Shown here: positions 30,776 through 39,421 of the stretch, in pieces
How positions within the stretch are numbered: position 1 is the first letter of the stretch
How the letters are laid out: every line of letters begins with the position of its first letter
Source: Pseudomonadota bacterium
GTDB lineage: Bacteria; Pseudomonadota; Gammaproteobacteria; Steroidobacterales; Steroidobacteraceae
DNA: 64,000 nt
Reading direction: 5' to 3'
Assembly: GCA_025356075.1 (NCBI GenBank)
Contig: JANXUT010000068.1
Span: 1-64,000, forward strand
The notes under the pieces: model-generated
Seen by the model: the letters and a program-made list of their open reading frames with translations, nothing else
The model's database searches: none
Told to the model about the DNA's origin: nothing
Program-made: the position numbers and the translations under genes

Positions 30776-31692
30776 CGCGCGGGTTGAGTCGAGCCCGCGA
30801 GGCTCTCGCGCCACCTGAGCAGGAGCCCCTCGGCGAAGTCCGCGAATACCTTCACCTTGACCGACCCGCGCGCGGCCACCGGGTACACGACCGAGATGGG
30901 CGGTCCTTCGCTGACGAACTCATCGAGCACCGTCTCGAGCCTGCCGCGGGCGATGTATTCGCCGGCGAGGAGGTCGATCGTCTGCGCGAGCCCGGCGCCG
31001 GCGAGCGCCGCCGAGACCTGTGCCTCGGCGAGGTTGAACGTCGCCGCGTAACGCAGCGCCGGCACCCGCCGGCCGCGAAACGACCAGTCGATCCGCCGGC
31101 CGGTGCCGCCGTTGATCATGCCGAGCAGCCGGTGGCTCGCGAGATCCTCGGGGCGCGTCGGCCGGCCGGCCGCCGCGAGGTAGGCGGGGGAGCCGACGAT
31201 GACGCGTCGCGTCGTCGCGATGCGCCGCGCGACGAACCTCTGCGGCTTGACGGCACCAACGCGCACCGCGAGGTCGACGCGCTCGGCGACGAGGTCGACG
31301 ACCCGGTCATTGAACCTGAGGTCAAGCTCGAGCTCCGGGTAGCGCTTCATGAACTGCGGCAACGCCGGTACCAGCAGGTAGCGGCCGAACGCGGTCGGCA
31401 CGTCAATCCTGAGCGGCCCCTGCGGCCGGTCGCGCGCGCCGCGCACGGCGGCCTCGGCCGCATCGACCTCGGCGAGGATCCGCTGGCAGCGCTCGAGGTA
31501 GTCGGCTCCTTCGCTCGTCAGCGTGACGCGGCGGGTCGTGCGCGCGAGCAGCCGTACGCCGAGGTGGCGCTCGAGCGCCGCCACCGATTCGCTCACCGTC
31601 GCGCGCGACAGGTCGAGGTCGACCGAGGCGCCGGCGAAGGAACCGAGCCGGGCGACCCGGCTGTAGATGCGCATGGCCTGCAGGCGGTCCAC
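30772..31692 (-). CDS. LysR-family transcriptional regulator
   Basis: A 306-residue regulator with an N-terminal winged helix-turn-helix (LGSFAGASVDLDLSRATVSESVAALERHLG, about residues 15-44) and a periplasmic-binding-like effector domain (GPLRIDVPTAFGRYLLVPALP, about 95-115). It is of the CrgA/AaeR-like group. GTG 31692 chosen because VDRLQAM aligns with the usual start and GGGAGC precedes it. The target is likely itself and the divergent small gene at 31804. Stops of this gene and ubiA overlap. Confidence 0.92.
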   Translation of the reverse strand: MDRLQAMRIYSRVARLGSFAGASVDLDLSRATVSESVAALERHLGVRLLARTTRRVTLTSEGADYLERCQRILAEVDAAEAAVRGARDRPQGPLRIDVPTAFGRYLLVPALPQFMKRYPELELDLRFNDRVVDLVAERVDLAVRVGAVKPQRFVARRIATTRRVIVGSPAYLAAAGRPTRPEDLASHRLLGMINGGTGRRIDWSFRGRRVPALRYAATFNLAEAQVSAALAGAGLAQTIDLLAGEYIARGRLETVLDEFVSEGPPISVVYPVAARGSVKVKVFADFAEGLLLRWRESLAGSTQPAR

Positions 31693-31803
31693 GGGTGCTC
31701 CCGATAGATCGGAGATTCCGAACAGTGTTATCGATGTTACCCGGTTTTTCCGAAGGGTGTGGCGACCTAGACTGACGCCGTCGATTGGATCCGGGAGGCC
31801 GCC
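31693..31803. promoter_or_regulatory. LysR/small-gene divergent promoter region
   Basis: Between divergent genes. It contains GTTATCGATGTTAC (about 31726-31739), a partly palindromic T-N11-A type sequence such as LysR proteins bind. A -10-like TAGACT (31768-31773) on the plus strand lies 30 bp before the small ORF, with only a weak T-rich -35. Confidence 0.4.
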
Positions 31804-31992
31804 ATGTTCATCATCAACCATCGCGCCACCGGCGCCATCGCGGCGCTCCTCGTCGCGGCACTCGGCGCGCTTGGCCTCGGCGAAACGCCGCCGGCCGAGT
31901 GCGAGTTCGCGTCGCCCTCGCCGGTCGCGACGACCGCGGCGCTCGTGGGCGCCGCCCGCTTCGCCGCACCGGGCGTAGCCGGCTCACCTTAG
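31804..31992 (+). CDS. Possible small secreted or membrane protein
   Basis: A 62-residue ORF with ATG preceded by GGGAGG at 5-bp spacing and divergent from the LysR gene. The N-terminus (MFIINHRATG then AALLVAALGALGLG) reads as a signal peptide or single transmembrane helix. The rest is short and Ala/Pro rich, with one Cys. No family is recognised. Support comes from the ribosome binding site and the divergent arrangement; it could be a chance ORF in high-GC DNA. The 185 bp between it and bioH show nothing recognisable. Confidence 0.4.
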   Translation: MFIINHRATGAIAALLVAALGALGLGETPPAECEFASPSPVATTAALVGAARFAAPGVAGSP

Positions 31993-32177
31993 GCGGATCG
32001 CTCCCGCCCGCGGCGGCGCGCTCGATCGCGCTCGCGCGCGGGCGCTCCACGTCGCATCATTCGCAGGCCCGCCACCTCCCACCGGCGGCGGAGCCAGTGC
32101 GTGGTCAACGACCCGAGAGCCAGACCGAGCGAAGCGCCGCGGCCCGCCGCGGCCAGCCGTGGCACCGGGCGCACCGC

Positions 32178-32948
32178 ATGAGCCTCTTCCGCGAAACGAC
32201 CGGCAGTGGCCCTGACGTCGCGCTCCTGCACGGCTGGGGCCTGCACGGGGGCCTCTTCGCCGGCATCGTCCCCGCGCTCAGCGAGCGTTACCGCGTGCAC
32301 TCGCTCGACCTGCCCGGCCACGGCCGCTCGCGCTGGTCGAAGGGAGCGGGCGATCTCGAGGGGCTCGCGCGCCAGGTCGCCGAGAACCTGCCGGAGTCCT
32401 GCGCACTACTCGGCTGGTCGCTCGGCGGCCTGGTCGCGCTTCGGGTCGCGACGCTGTTTCCCGCGCGCGTGCCGACGCTCGCGCTGGTCGCGACCACGCC
32501 GTGCTTCAGGAAGCGCCGCGACTGGCCACACGGGCTCGACGACACCGTCATCGACGGCGTCGCGAAGGGACTCGCGCGCGACTGGCGCGGCACGATCAAC
32601 GATTTCCTCAGCCTGCAGGTGAGGGGCGATGAGAAGCAGCTCGAGACGCTGCGTACGCTCAAGGCCAGCGTGTTCGCGCACGGCGAGCCGAGTACCGCGG
32701 CGCTCGAAGCCGGGCTTGCGGTGCTGCGCACGGCGGACCTGCGCGACGAGCTTGGCGCGGTCGCCGCCCGCACGCTCGTCCTCAGCGGCGAGTACGACCG
32801 GCTGACGCCGCCGGCCGCGGCCGCGGCGCTCGCCGCCGGCATCGAGGGCGCCCGCCACGCGAGCATCGCGCGCGCCGCGCATGCGCCGTTCCTGTCGCAT
32901 CGCGAGGAGTTCCTCGCGCTCCTCGGGCAATTCCTGGGGGAGCCGTGA
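32178..32948 (+). CDS. bioH: Pimeloyl-ACP methyl ester carboxylesterase BioH
   Basis: Alpha/beta hydrolase (256 residues) that removes the methyl group from pimeloyl-ACP methyl ester to end the BioC-BioH route to the biotin precursor. LLHGWGLHGG (about 17-26) forms the oxyanion hole. The triad is Ser81 in GWSLGG, Asp207 in GEYDRLTP and His235 in AAHAPF. The overlap with bioC supports the identity against the many other hydrolases. The frame is open upstream; ATG 32178 gives the normal family length. Confidence 0.92.
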   Translation: MSLFRETTGSGPDVALLHGWGLHGGLFAGIVPALSERYRVHSLDLPGHGRSRWSKGAGDLEGLARQVAENLPESCALLGWSLGGLVALRVATLFPARVPTLALVATTPCFRKRRDWPHGLDDTVIDGVAKGLARDWRGTINDFLSLQVRGDEKQLETLRTLKASVFAHGEPSTAALEAGLAVLRTADLRDELGAVAARTLVLSGEYDRLTPPAAAAALAAGIEGARHASIARAAHAPFLSHREEFLALLGQFLGEP

Positions 32949-33823
32949 GCGGCGGACCTGAGCCTGCGCTCGAGCGGGTGGCGATCGCGCGGGCGTTCGA
33001 GCGCGCGAGCGCCGTCTACGACGCGCACGCGGTGCTGGCAGCGACCGCGCGCGAGGAGATGCTCCGGCGCCTCGAGCTCCTCGCGTTCAGGCCCGCCATC
33101 GCGCTCGATCTCGGCGCCGGTACCGGACACGCCGCCCGCGCGCTCAAGGCGCGCTGGCCGTCCGCGCGCGTGCTCGCACTCGACCTCGCGCCTGGGATGC
33201 TGCGCGAGGCGGCACGGCGCCGCTCGTGGCGCCGGCGCTTCGAGCTCGTGCAGGCCGACGCCGCGCGATTGCCATTCCCAACCGGCAGCGTCGACCTCGT
33301 GTTCTCGAATCTGCTGCTGCCGTGGTCGGTCGACCTCGATGCGCAGCTGCTGGAGCTTCGCCGGGTGCTGACGCCACGGGGCTACGTGAGCTTCTCGACG
33401 CTCGGCCCGGACACGCTGATGGAGCTGCGCGCTGCCTGGCGCGAGGTCGACGCCGGGGAGCACGTGCATTCGTTCTTCGACATGCACGACATCGGCGATG
33501 CGCTTGTGCGCGCGGGCTTCGCGGACCCGGTCATGGACGTCGACCGCTACACGTTCACGTACCCCGACGTCGCCGCGCTGGTCGCGGAGCTGCGTGGCCT
33601 CGGCGCGCAAAGCGCGCTCGGCGGACGACCCCGCGGGCTTGGCGGTCGCGGCCGGGCCGAGCGGCTCTCGGCGGCGTACGAGCGGTTCAGAGGCGCGGAC
33701 GGGCGCGTGCCGGCGAGCTGCGAGCTCATCTACGGACAGGCCTGGTGCCCGGGCGCAACGCCGCCGATCCGCGCGCGCCGCGGCGAGATCGTGGTGCCGT
33801 TTGACCGTATCGGACGACGCTAG
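32945..33823 (+). CDS. bioC: Malonyl-ACP O-methyltransferase BioC
   Basis: SAM-dependent methyltransferase (292 residues) that methylates malonyl-ACP to start pimeloyl synthesis. IARAFERASAVYDAHAVL (about 15-32) is the BioC N-terminal signature. SAM motif I is LDLGAGTGHAARAL (about 54-67), followed by ALDLAPGML and DAARLPFPTGSVDLVFSNLLL. The GTG start overlaps the bioH stop (GTGA). Other biotin genes are not in the window. Confidence 0.93.
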   Translation: MSGGPEPALERVAIARAFERASAVYDAHAVLAATAREEMLRRLELLAFRPAIALDLGAGTGHAARALKARWPSARVLALDLAPGMLREAARRRSWRRRFELVQADAARLPFPTGSVDLVFSNLLLPWSVDLDAQLLELRRVLTPRGYVSFSTLGPDTLMELRAAWREVDAGEHVHSFFDMHDIGDALVRAGFADPVMDVDRYTFTYPDVAALVAELRGLGAQSALGGRPRGLGGRGRAERLSAAYERFRGADGRVPASCELIYGQAWCPGATPPIRARRGEIVVPFDRIGRR

Positions 33824-34277
33824 CGGGCCCGGCACGCCGACGAGTGGCGATATGGAGCGCGCCGGTCCCTGTAAGTCGATGATTTTACGGTCGCCGGGAA
33901 GCCCGCGCCGGCCTTCGGGCCATGCCTTGCGGCGGCGATCGGCCCGCTCGGCCGAGGCGGGCCGCGAGCCTCGCCCATCGAGGCGCCGAACCCTGGGCGC
34001 TGCGCCGCCCGAATCCTGTTTTCCCCGCCCGGGCGCGAGGTTACACTGCGCCGCCCACGCACCGGGCAGCCGCAGCCGGCTGCCGACAGAGTCGCGTGGC
34101 CGTACCGGCGAGGTGAGGGGTCCTCCGTCGGTGTGGAACGCCGCGCACCGTGGCCACGCCAGCGGGGACGAACGCAGGCACCCGGGACTGGCCGCCGATC
34201 GCGCCGGGCTCCGGTGCGGGAGCTGCGTGCGCGGCGCGAACGGATCGCTGAACCGGACTCAAGGCTAAGGGGCATCG
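33824..34277. other. Intergenic region between bioC and the cox operon
   Basis: No supported gene in 454 bp. Two tandem GC-rich hairpins lie about 120 bp after bioC: an 8-bp stem 33940-33947/33957-33964 and a 6-bp stem GCCTCG/CGAGGC 33968-33973/33979-33984. Neither has a T-run. A TACACT (34042-34047) may be a -10 box for the cox operon, with a poor -35 (TTTTCC) 17 bp upstream, which would give a leader of about 230 bases. AAGGGG precedes the coxB ATG. Confidence 0.4.
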
Positions 34278-35141
34278 ATGTTCTATCGCAAAGTCGCAAC
34301 CGTGCTCGCGGGGCTGGCTGCCGCCACGCCTGCGCTCGCCTACGAGAGCACCTACAACCTGCCGGTGGGCGCCACCGATATCTCCGCCCGCGTGTTTTCG
34401 CTGCACATGATGATGTTCTGGGTGTGCGTCGCGATCGCGGCGGTGGTGTTCGGCGTAATCATCTATTCGCTGTGGAAGTTCCGGAAATCGACCGGTGCCG
34501 TCGCCGACCAGACGCTGACGCACTCGACCAACGTCGAGGTCATCTGGACCGTCATCCCGGTCATCATCCTGGTCGCGACCGCGATCCCGGCCGCGCGCAC
34601 CCTGATCGCGATGGAGGACACGCGTAACTCCGAACTCACCGTCAAGGTCGTCGGCTACCAGTGGAAGTGGAAGTACGAGTACCAGGGCAAGGGGGTCAGC
34701 TTCTTCTCGACGCTCGCCGCCGAATCGAACTACGCCCGCCAGCTCGGCTCCGGCGTCGACCCGACGACGGTGAAGGACTACCTCCTGGACGTCGACCATC
34801 CGCTCGTCGTCCCGGTCGACACGAAGGTTCGCCTCCTCCTCACCGGCAATGACGTCATCCATTCGTGGTGGGTGCCGGACTTCGCCGTGAAGAAGGACGC
34901 GATCCCGGGCTACATCAACGAAGCGTGGTTCAAGGCGAACCGCACGGGGCGCTTCACCGGCCAGTGCGCCGAGCTCTGCGGCCGTGACCACGGCTTCATG
35001 CCAATCGTCGTCAACGTGGTCTCGAAGGCCGACTTCGCGACGTGGCTGGACGCCCAGGTGGCGGCCTCCAAGGCCGGCGCCAGCGCCGCGGATCCCTCGG
35101 CACCGGCGGCTACCGCCGCGGCGCCGACGGCTTCGCTTTAG
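34278..35141 (+). CDS. coxB: Cytochrome c oxidase subunit II (aa3 type)
   Basis: Electron-entry subunit of 287 residues. A cleavable signal peptide (to about Ala21) is followed by two transmembrane helices (about 44-66 and 88-110) and a periplasmic cupredoxin domain. CuA ligands are all present: His195, Cys230, Glu232, Cys234, His238, Met241 (CAELCGRDHGFM). There is no cytochrome c extension, so this is a plain aa3-type subunit that takes electrons from a separate cytochrome c. First gene of the operon. Confidence 0.97.
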   Translation: MFYRKVATVLAGLAAATPALAYESTYNLPVGATDISARVFSLHMMMFWVCVAIAAVVFGVIIYSLWKFRKSTGAVADQTLTHSTNVEVIWTVIPVIILVATAIPAARTLIAMEDTRNSELTVKVVGYQWKWKYEYQGKGVSFFSTLAAESNYARQLGSGVDPTTVKDYLLDVDHPLVVPVDTKVRLLLTGNDVIHSWWVPDFAVKKDAIPGYINEAWFKANRTGRFTGQCAELCGRDHGFMPIVVNVVSKADFATWLDAQVAASKAGASAADPSAPAATAAAPTASL

Positions 35142-35166
35142 AGCGGTTTAGACGGAGTTTCCTGAC

Positions 35167-36750
35167 ATGGCACACGCTGACTCGCTCGCCCACGACGATC
35201 ACCACGATCACAAGCCGCATGGCATCGGCCGCTGGCTGTTCGCCACGAACCACAAGGACATCGGCACGATGTACCTCGTGTTCGCGCTCGCGATGTTCCT
35301 GCTCGGCGGATTCATGGCGATGCTGATCCGCCTCGAGCTTTTCAAGCCGGGGCTGCAGTTCTTCGACCCCGGCTTCTACAACTCGCTCGTGACGAGCCAC
35401 GCGCTCGTGATGATCTTCGGCGGCGTGATGCCCGCGTTCGTGGGCCTTGCCAACTGGATGGTGCCGCTGCAGATCGGCGCGCCCGACATGGCGCTGCCGC
35501 GCATGAACAACTACAGCTTCTGGATCCTGCCATTCGCGTTCACGCTGCTGTTGTCCTCGTTCTTCACCGCCGGCGGCGGGCCTGCCGGTGGCTGGACGCT
35601 CTACCCGCCCCTGTCGCTGCAGGCGGGCACGAGCTTTCCGCTCACGATCTTCGCGATCCACCTGATGGGCGCCTCCTCGATCATGGGCGCGATCAACGTG
35701 ATCGTGACGATCTTGAACATGCGCGCCCCCGGCATGACGCTCCTGCGGCTGCCGCTGTTCTGCTGGACGTGGCTCATCACGGCGTACCTGCTGATCGCGG
35801 TCATGCCGGTGCTCGCCGGCGCCGTGACGATGCTGCTGACGGATCACTACTTCGGCACCAGCTTCTTCAACCCGGCCGGCGGCGGCGACCCGGTGATGTT
35901 CCAGCACATCTTCTGGTTCTTCGGACACCCCGAGGTCTACATCCTGATCCTGCCGGCGTTCGGCATCGTCTCCGAGATCATCCCGACGTTCTCGAGGAAG
36001 CCGCTGTTCGGCTACGACGCGATGGTGTACGCGACCGCCTCGATCGCGTTCCTGTCGTTCATCGTCTGGGCGCACCACATGTTCACGGTCGGCATGCCGC
36101 TCGCCGGGCAGATGTTCTTCATGATGAGCACGATGCTGATCGCGGTGCCGACCGGCGTTAAGGTGTTCAACTGGACGACGACGATGTGGCGCGGCTCGCT
36201 GTCGTTCGAGCCGCCGATGCTGTTTGCGCTGGCGTTCCTGTTCCTCTTTTCGATTGGCGGCTTCTCCGGGCTCATGCTCGCGATCGCGCCGGCCGACTAC
36301 CAGTACCAGGACACCTATTTCGTCGTCGCGCACTTCCACTACGTGCTGGTGCCGGGCGCGGTGTTCGCGATCATGGCGGGCGTCTACTACTGGCTGCCGA
36401 AGTGGACCGGGCGCATGTACAGCATGGCGCTCGCCAAGTGGCACTTCTGGCTGTCGACGATCTCGGTGAACGTGCTGTTCTTCCCGCAGCACTTCCTCGG
36501 GCTCGCCGGCATGCCGCGCCGGATCCCCGACTACAGCGTGCAGTTCACCGACTGGAACATGGTGTCCTCGATCGGCGGGTTCGCGTTCGGGGTGTCGCAG
36601 CTCCTCTTCGTCGCCGCGATCATCCACGGCGTCTGGTACGGCAAGCCCGCCACCGCCAAGGTGTGGGACGCCGGCGTGCACGGGCTCGAGTGGACGCTAC
36701 CCTCGCCCGCCCCGTACCACTCCTTCGAAGAAGCGCCCGAGATCCACTAG
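35167..36750 (+). CDS. ctaD: Cytochrome c oxidase subunit I
   Basis: Catalytic 12-helix subunit of 527 residues with heme a, heme a3 and CuB. FFGHPEVYILILPAFG holds the Glu of the D-channel and the cross-linked His-Tyr pair, placing it in the A1 family. WAHHMFTVG (CuB His pair) and VAHFHYVL (heme a3 and heme a ligands) are present. ATG is 25 bp after coxB with an AGGAG-like GGAGTTTCC upstream. Confidence 0.98.
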   Translation: MAHADSLAHDDHHDHKPHGIGRWLFATNHKDIGTMYLVFALAMFLLGGFMAMLIRLELFKPGLQFFDPGFYNSLVTSHALVMIFGGVMPAFVGLANWMVPLQIGAPDMALPRMNNYSFWILPFAFTLLLSSFFTAGGGPAGGWTLYPPLSLQAGTSFPLTIFAIHLMGASSIMGAINVIVTILNMRAPGMTLLRLPLFCWTWLITAYLLIAVMPVLAGAVTMLLTDHYFGTSFFNPAGGGDPVMFQHIFWFFGHPEVYILILPAFGIVSEIIPTFSRKPLFGYDAMVYATASIAFLSFIVWAHHMFTVGMPLAGQMFFMMSTMLIAVPTGVKVFNWTTTMWRGSLSFEPPMLFALAFLFLFSIGGFSGLMLAIAPADYQYQDTYFVVAHFHYVLVPGAVFAIMAGVYYWLPKWTGRMYSMALAKWHFWLSTISVNVLFFPQHFLGLAGMPRRIPDYSVQFTDWNMVSSIGGFAFGVSQLLFVAAIIHGVWYGKPATAKVWDAGVHGLEWTLPSPAPYHSFEEAPEIH

Positions 36751-36764
36751 GGGATCGCCCGCCC

Positions 36765-36902
36765 ATGACCGCATCTGGCCTTAACCCCACTCGAACCGAA
36801 CGCACGCAGCGGACGCGGCGCCTCGCGCTCGTGCTCGCCCTCGTCGCCGCCGGCTTCTATGTCGGCTTCATCGCCGTCAGCGTGCTCGCGGGCAGGCACT
36901 GA
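36765..36902 (+). CDS. Cytochrome oxidase small assembly protein
   Basis: A 45-residue protein with a positively charged N-terminus (RTERTQRTRR) and one transmembrane helix (ALVLALVAAGFYVGFIAVSVL). Its size, topology and site between ctaD and ctaG match the small assembly protein found at this point in many beta- and gammaproteobacterial cox operons. It ends 1 bp before the ctaG start. Confidence 0.8.
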   Translation: MTASGLNPTRTERTQRTRRLALVLALVAAGFYVGFIAVSVLAGRH

Positions 36903-36903
36903 C

Positions 36904-37494
36904 ATGGCCGACGACGACCTGCCCGGAGTCAACGCCGAGGCGCCGGGCGCGAAGCGCCACGCGCACCGCCCGCTCGTCCTGAGGCTCGCGCTCTTCACGC
37001 TCGGCAGCTTCGCGTTCGGGTTCGCGCTCGTGCCGCTCTACAGCGTCCTCTGCCAGGTGTGGGACACCGGCAATCGCTGGTACGGCACGCAGACCGCCGT
37101 GGCCTCGGTCATCGAGCGCCCCGATCCCGACCGGCTGGTGACGGTCGAGTTCATCGCCAACGTGCCGGGTGCGGGCGACTGGGAGTTCCGGCCGCACGTG
37201 ACCACGATGGCCGTGCACCCGGGCAAGCTCTACGAGACGACCTTCTACGCGCGCAACCTCACCGGCCTCGCCGTCGTCGCGCAGGCGGTGCCGAGCATCG
37301 CGCCCGCCTCGATCGCGCGCTACTTCAGGAAGACCGAGTGCTTCTGCTTCAGGCCGCAGCCCTTTGCGATCGGCGAGGGCCGCGACATGGCGATCCGCTT
37401 CATCATCGACCGCGATTTGCCGGCGGACTTCGACCGGGTCACGCTCGCCTACTCGTTCTTCGACCTGCCGCAGGCGACGACGGCGGCGCGCTGA
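36904..37494 (+). CDS. ctaG: Cytochrome c oxidase assembly protein CtaG/Cox11
   Basis: Delivers copper to CuB of subunit I. 196 residues: one N-terminal helix (about 22-45) and a periplasmic immunoglobulin-like domain with the copper-binding CFCF motif in KTECFCFRPQPF (about 140-151) and the conserved Cys in YSVLCQV. Start ATG 36904 follows the small assembly gene immediately. Confidence 0.96.
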   Translation: MADDDLPGVNAEAPGAKRHAHRPLVLRLALFTLGSFAFGFALVPLYSVLCQVWDTGNRWYGTQTAVASVIERPDPDRLVTVEFIANVPGAGDWEFRPHVTTMAVHPGKLYETTFYARNLTGLAVVAQAVPSIAPASIARYFRKTECFCFRPQPFAIGEGRDMAIRFIIDRDLPADFDRVTLAYSFFDLPQATTAAR

Positions 37495-37533
37495 CGCTCA
37501 CCGACACCGACCCAGGACCCTTCAGGAACGACC

Positions 37534-38427
37534 ATGGCACAAGCTGAGACGACGACAAGCGAAGGCAAGTACTACGTCCCGCACGCGAGCCCCTGGCCGA
37601 TCTTTGGCTCGGTGTCGCTGTTTGTGCTGATGGCGGGCGCGGCGCTGACCCTCGAGGATTCGGGCGCGGGACCGTCGCTGCTGACGCTTGGACTCGTGCT
37701 CGTGTTCGCGCTCTTCTTCGGGTGGTTCCGCACCGTCATCAACGAGAGCGAGGCGGGCGCCTACAACCTGAACGTCGACCGTTCGTTTCGCATGGGCATG
37801 TCCTGGTTCATCTTCTCCGAGGTCATGTTCTTCGCGGCGTTCTTCGGCTCGCTCTTCTACGCGCGCCAGCTCGCGCTGCCGTGGCTGTCGGGCGCGGGCT
37901 CCAAGCACCTGACCAGCGAACTCCTCTGGAACCACTTCGAGGCGCACTGGCCCTCGAACGGGCCGGGGCTCCTGGGTCCGCGCGCCGACGGCTCGTTCAA
38001 GACGATCCCGGCGATGGGCGTACCGGCCTTGAACACGCTCCTGCTGCTGTCCTCGGGCGTCACGGTGACCATCGCGCATCATGCGCTGCGGGCCAACAAC
38101 CGCCGGGTCCTCAAGGTGTTCCTCGCCCTGACCTTCCTGCTCGGCTTCCTCTTCGTGTTCCTGCAGGCGCGGGAGTACCACGAGGCGTACACGGAGCTCG
38201 GGCTCCAGCTCGGCACCGGCATCTACGGCTCGACGTTCTTCCTGCTGACGGGCTTCCACGGCCTGCACGTGACGATCGGCGCGATCATGCTGCTGGTGAT
38301 CTGGCTTCGGGTCATGAAGGGCCACTTCACGCCGGACCGGCACTTCGCCTTCGAGGGCGTCGCCTGGTACTGGCACTTCGTCGACGTCGTCTGGCTCGGC
38401 CTCTACATCTTTGTCTACTGGCTGTAG
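37534..38427 (+). CDS. ctaE: Cytochrome c oxidase subunit III
   Basis: Seven-helix structural subunit, 297 residues. YYVPHASPWPIFGS at the N-terminus, the FIFSEVMFFAAFFGSLFYAR segment (about 91-110) with the conserved Glu, GFHGLHVTIG (about 241-250) and WYWHFVDVVWLGLYI at the C-terminus define the family. Plus-strand cox operon; convergent with the DUF2909 gene. Confidence 0.97.
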   Translation: MAQAETTTSEGKYYVPHASPWPIFGSVSLFVLMAGAALTLEDSGAGPSLLTLGLVLVFALFFGWFRTVINESEAGAYNLNVDRSFRMGMSWFIFSEVMFFAAFFGSLFYARQLALPWLSGAGSKHLTSELLWNHFEAHWPSNGPGLLGPRADGSFKTIPAMGVPALNTLLLLSSGVTVTIAHHALRANNRRVLKVFLALTFLLGFLFVFLQAREYHEAYTELGLQLGTGIYGSTFFLLTGFHGLHVTIGAIMLLVIWLRVMKGHFTPDRHFAFEGVAWYWHFVDVVWLGLYIFVYWL

Positions 38428-38434
38428 CGAGCCG

Positions 38435-38454
38435 GGCGCGGGGCTTGCCGCGCC
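38435..38454. terminator. Hairpin between convergent ctaE and DUF2909 genes
   Basis: Perfect 7-bp stem GGCGCGG/CCGCGCC (38435-38441 with 38448-38454, loop GGCTTG), 8 bp past the ctaE stop and 14 bp from the convergent stop. It could act in both directions, but no T-run is present. Confidence 0.35.
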
Positions 38455-38467
38455 GGGATGGGCGGGC

Positions 38468-38680
38468 TTAGTGGCCGACGCCGTGCGGGACGATCCAGCC
38501 CGCGCGGCCGGCCACCAGCAGTAGGATGAAGAGTCCGAGCGAGAGTCCAATCCGCCAGGTCAGCGCGCGCAGCATCTTGTCGGAGTTGCCCTGCTTCCTC
38601 GACAGCTGGAAGAGCGCCGTCCCGAGGCTCCAGACGATCGCGAGCAACGTCAGAATGATCAGCAGTCGGATGATGTCCAC
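38468..38680 (-). CDS. DUF2909-family twin-transmembrane protein
   Basis: A 70-residue protein with two transmembrane helices (about 2-22 and 46-63) separated by a charged loop (SRKQGNSDKMLRALTWR). The family is habitually encoded in cox operons on the strand opposite to ctaE and SURF1, as here. GTG 38680 chosen because GGAGG lies 7 bases upstream. Role in oxidase assembly is inferred only from context. Confidence 0.85.
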   Translation of the reverse strand: MDIIRLLIILTLLAIVWSLGTALFQLSRKQGNSDKMLRALTWRIGLSLGLFILLLVAGRAGWIVPHGVGH

Positions 38681-38710
38681 GATCACGCCTCCGGTCGGGC
38701 GGACAGTATA

Positions 38711-39421
38711 GTGCGCGCCGCCGGCGCCTCCCGCCTGTCGCCGCGGCGCCTCGTGCCGACGCTGCTCGTGGTGCCGCTCGTCGCGCTCCTCCTCTGGCTC
38801 GGTACCTGGCAGGTGCACCGCGCCGAGGAGAAGCGCCTGCAGACGGCCGCGTTCGAGTCGGACGGGCTCATCGCGAGCGTGCTTCCCGCGGTGCCCGTCC
38901 GCTACCTGCGCGTGCGCCTCGAGGGGCACTACGTCCCGGAGCGGCAGGTGCTCCTCGACAACATGACGCACGCGGGCAGGGTCGGCTTTCGCGTGCTGAC
39001 GCCGTTCAGGACGGCGGGCGGGGCGACGGTACTGGTCGATCGCGGCTGGGTGCCGCTCGGCAGAAGCCGCGCGGAGCTACCGAACGTCGGCGTCGAGGGC
39101 GGCCCACGCACGCTCGGCGGGCGGCTCGATGAGTTCCCGCGCGCCGGCATCGACGCGCCGCCCGGGACCGGCGACGGCTGGCCGCGCGTCCTCAACTACC
39201 CCTCGCCCGCGACGCTCGAGCAGGTGGTGGGCTCGCCGCTCTACCCGCGACTCGTGCTGCTCGATGCCGGCGCGAGCGACGGGTACCTGCGCGACTGGCG
39301 GCCGACGGGGCTGAGCTACGAGCGTCACTTGGGCTACGCCGTGCAGTGGTACGCGCTCGCCGCCACGCTCGCGGTACTCTTCGGGGTCGTTGCGTTGAGA
39401 AAACGCGGGGTACTCAAGTGA
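38711..39421 (+). CDS. SURF1-family heme a insertion protein
   Basis: Inner-membrane protein of 236 residues with two helices flanking a periplasmic domain (TM about 14-30 and 212-230). LGTWQVHRAEEK (about 30-41), VLLDNMTHAGRVGFRVLTPF and the final GYAVQWYALA are SURF1 signatures. It places heme a in subunit I. Starts with GTG and is divergent from the DUF2909 gene, 30 bp away. Confidence 0.94.
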   Translation: MRAAGASRLSPRRLVPTLLVVPLVALLLWLGTWQVHRAEEKRLQTAAFESDGLIASVLPAVPVRYLRVRLEGHYVPERQVLLDNMTHAGRVGFRVLTPFRTAGGATVLVDRGWVPLGRSRAELPNVGVEGGPRTLGGRLDEFPRAGIDAPPGTGDGWPRVLNYPSPATLEQVVGSPLYPRLVLLDAGASDGYLRDWRPTGLSYERHLGYAVQWYALAATLAVLFGVVALRKRGVLK

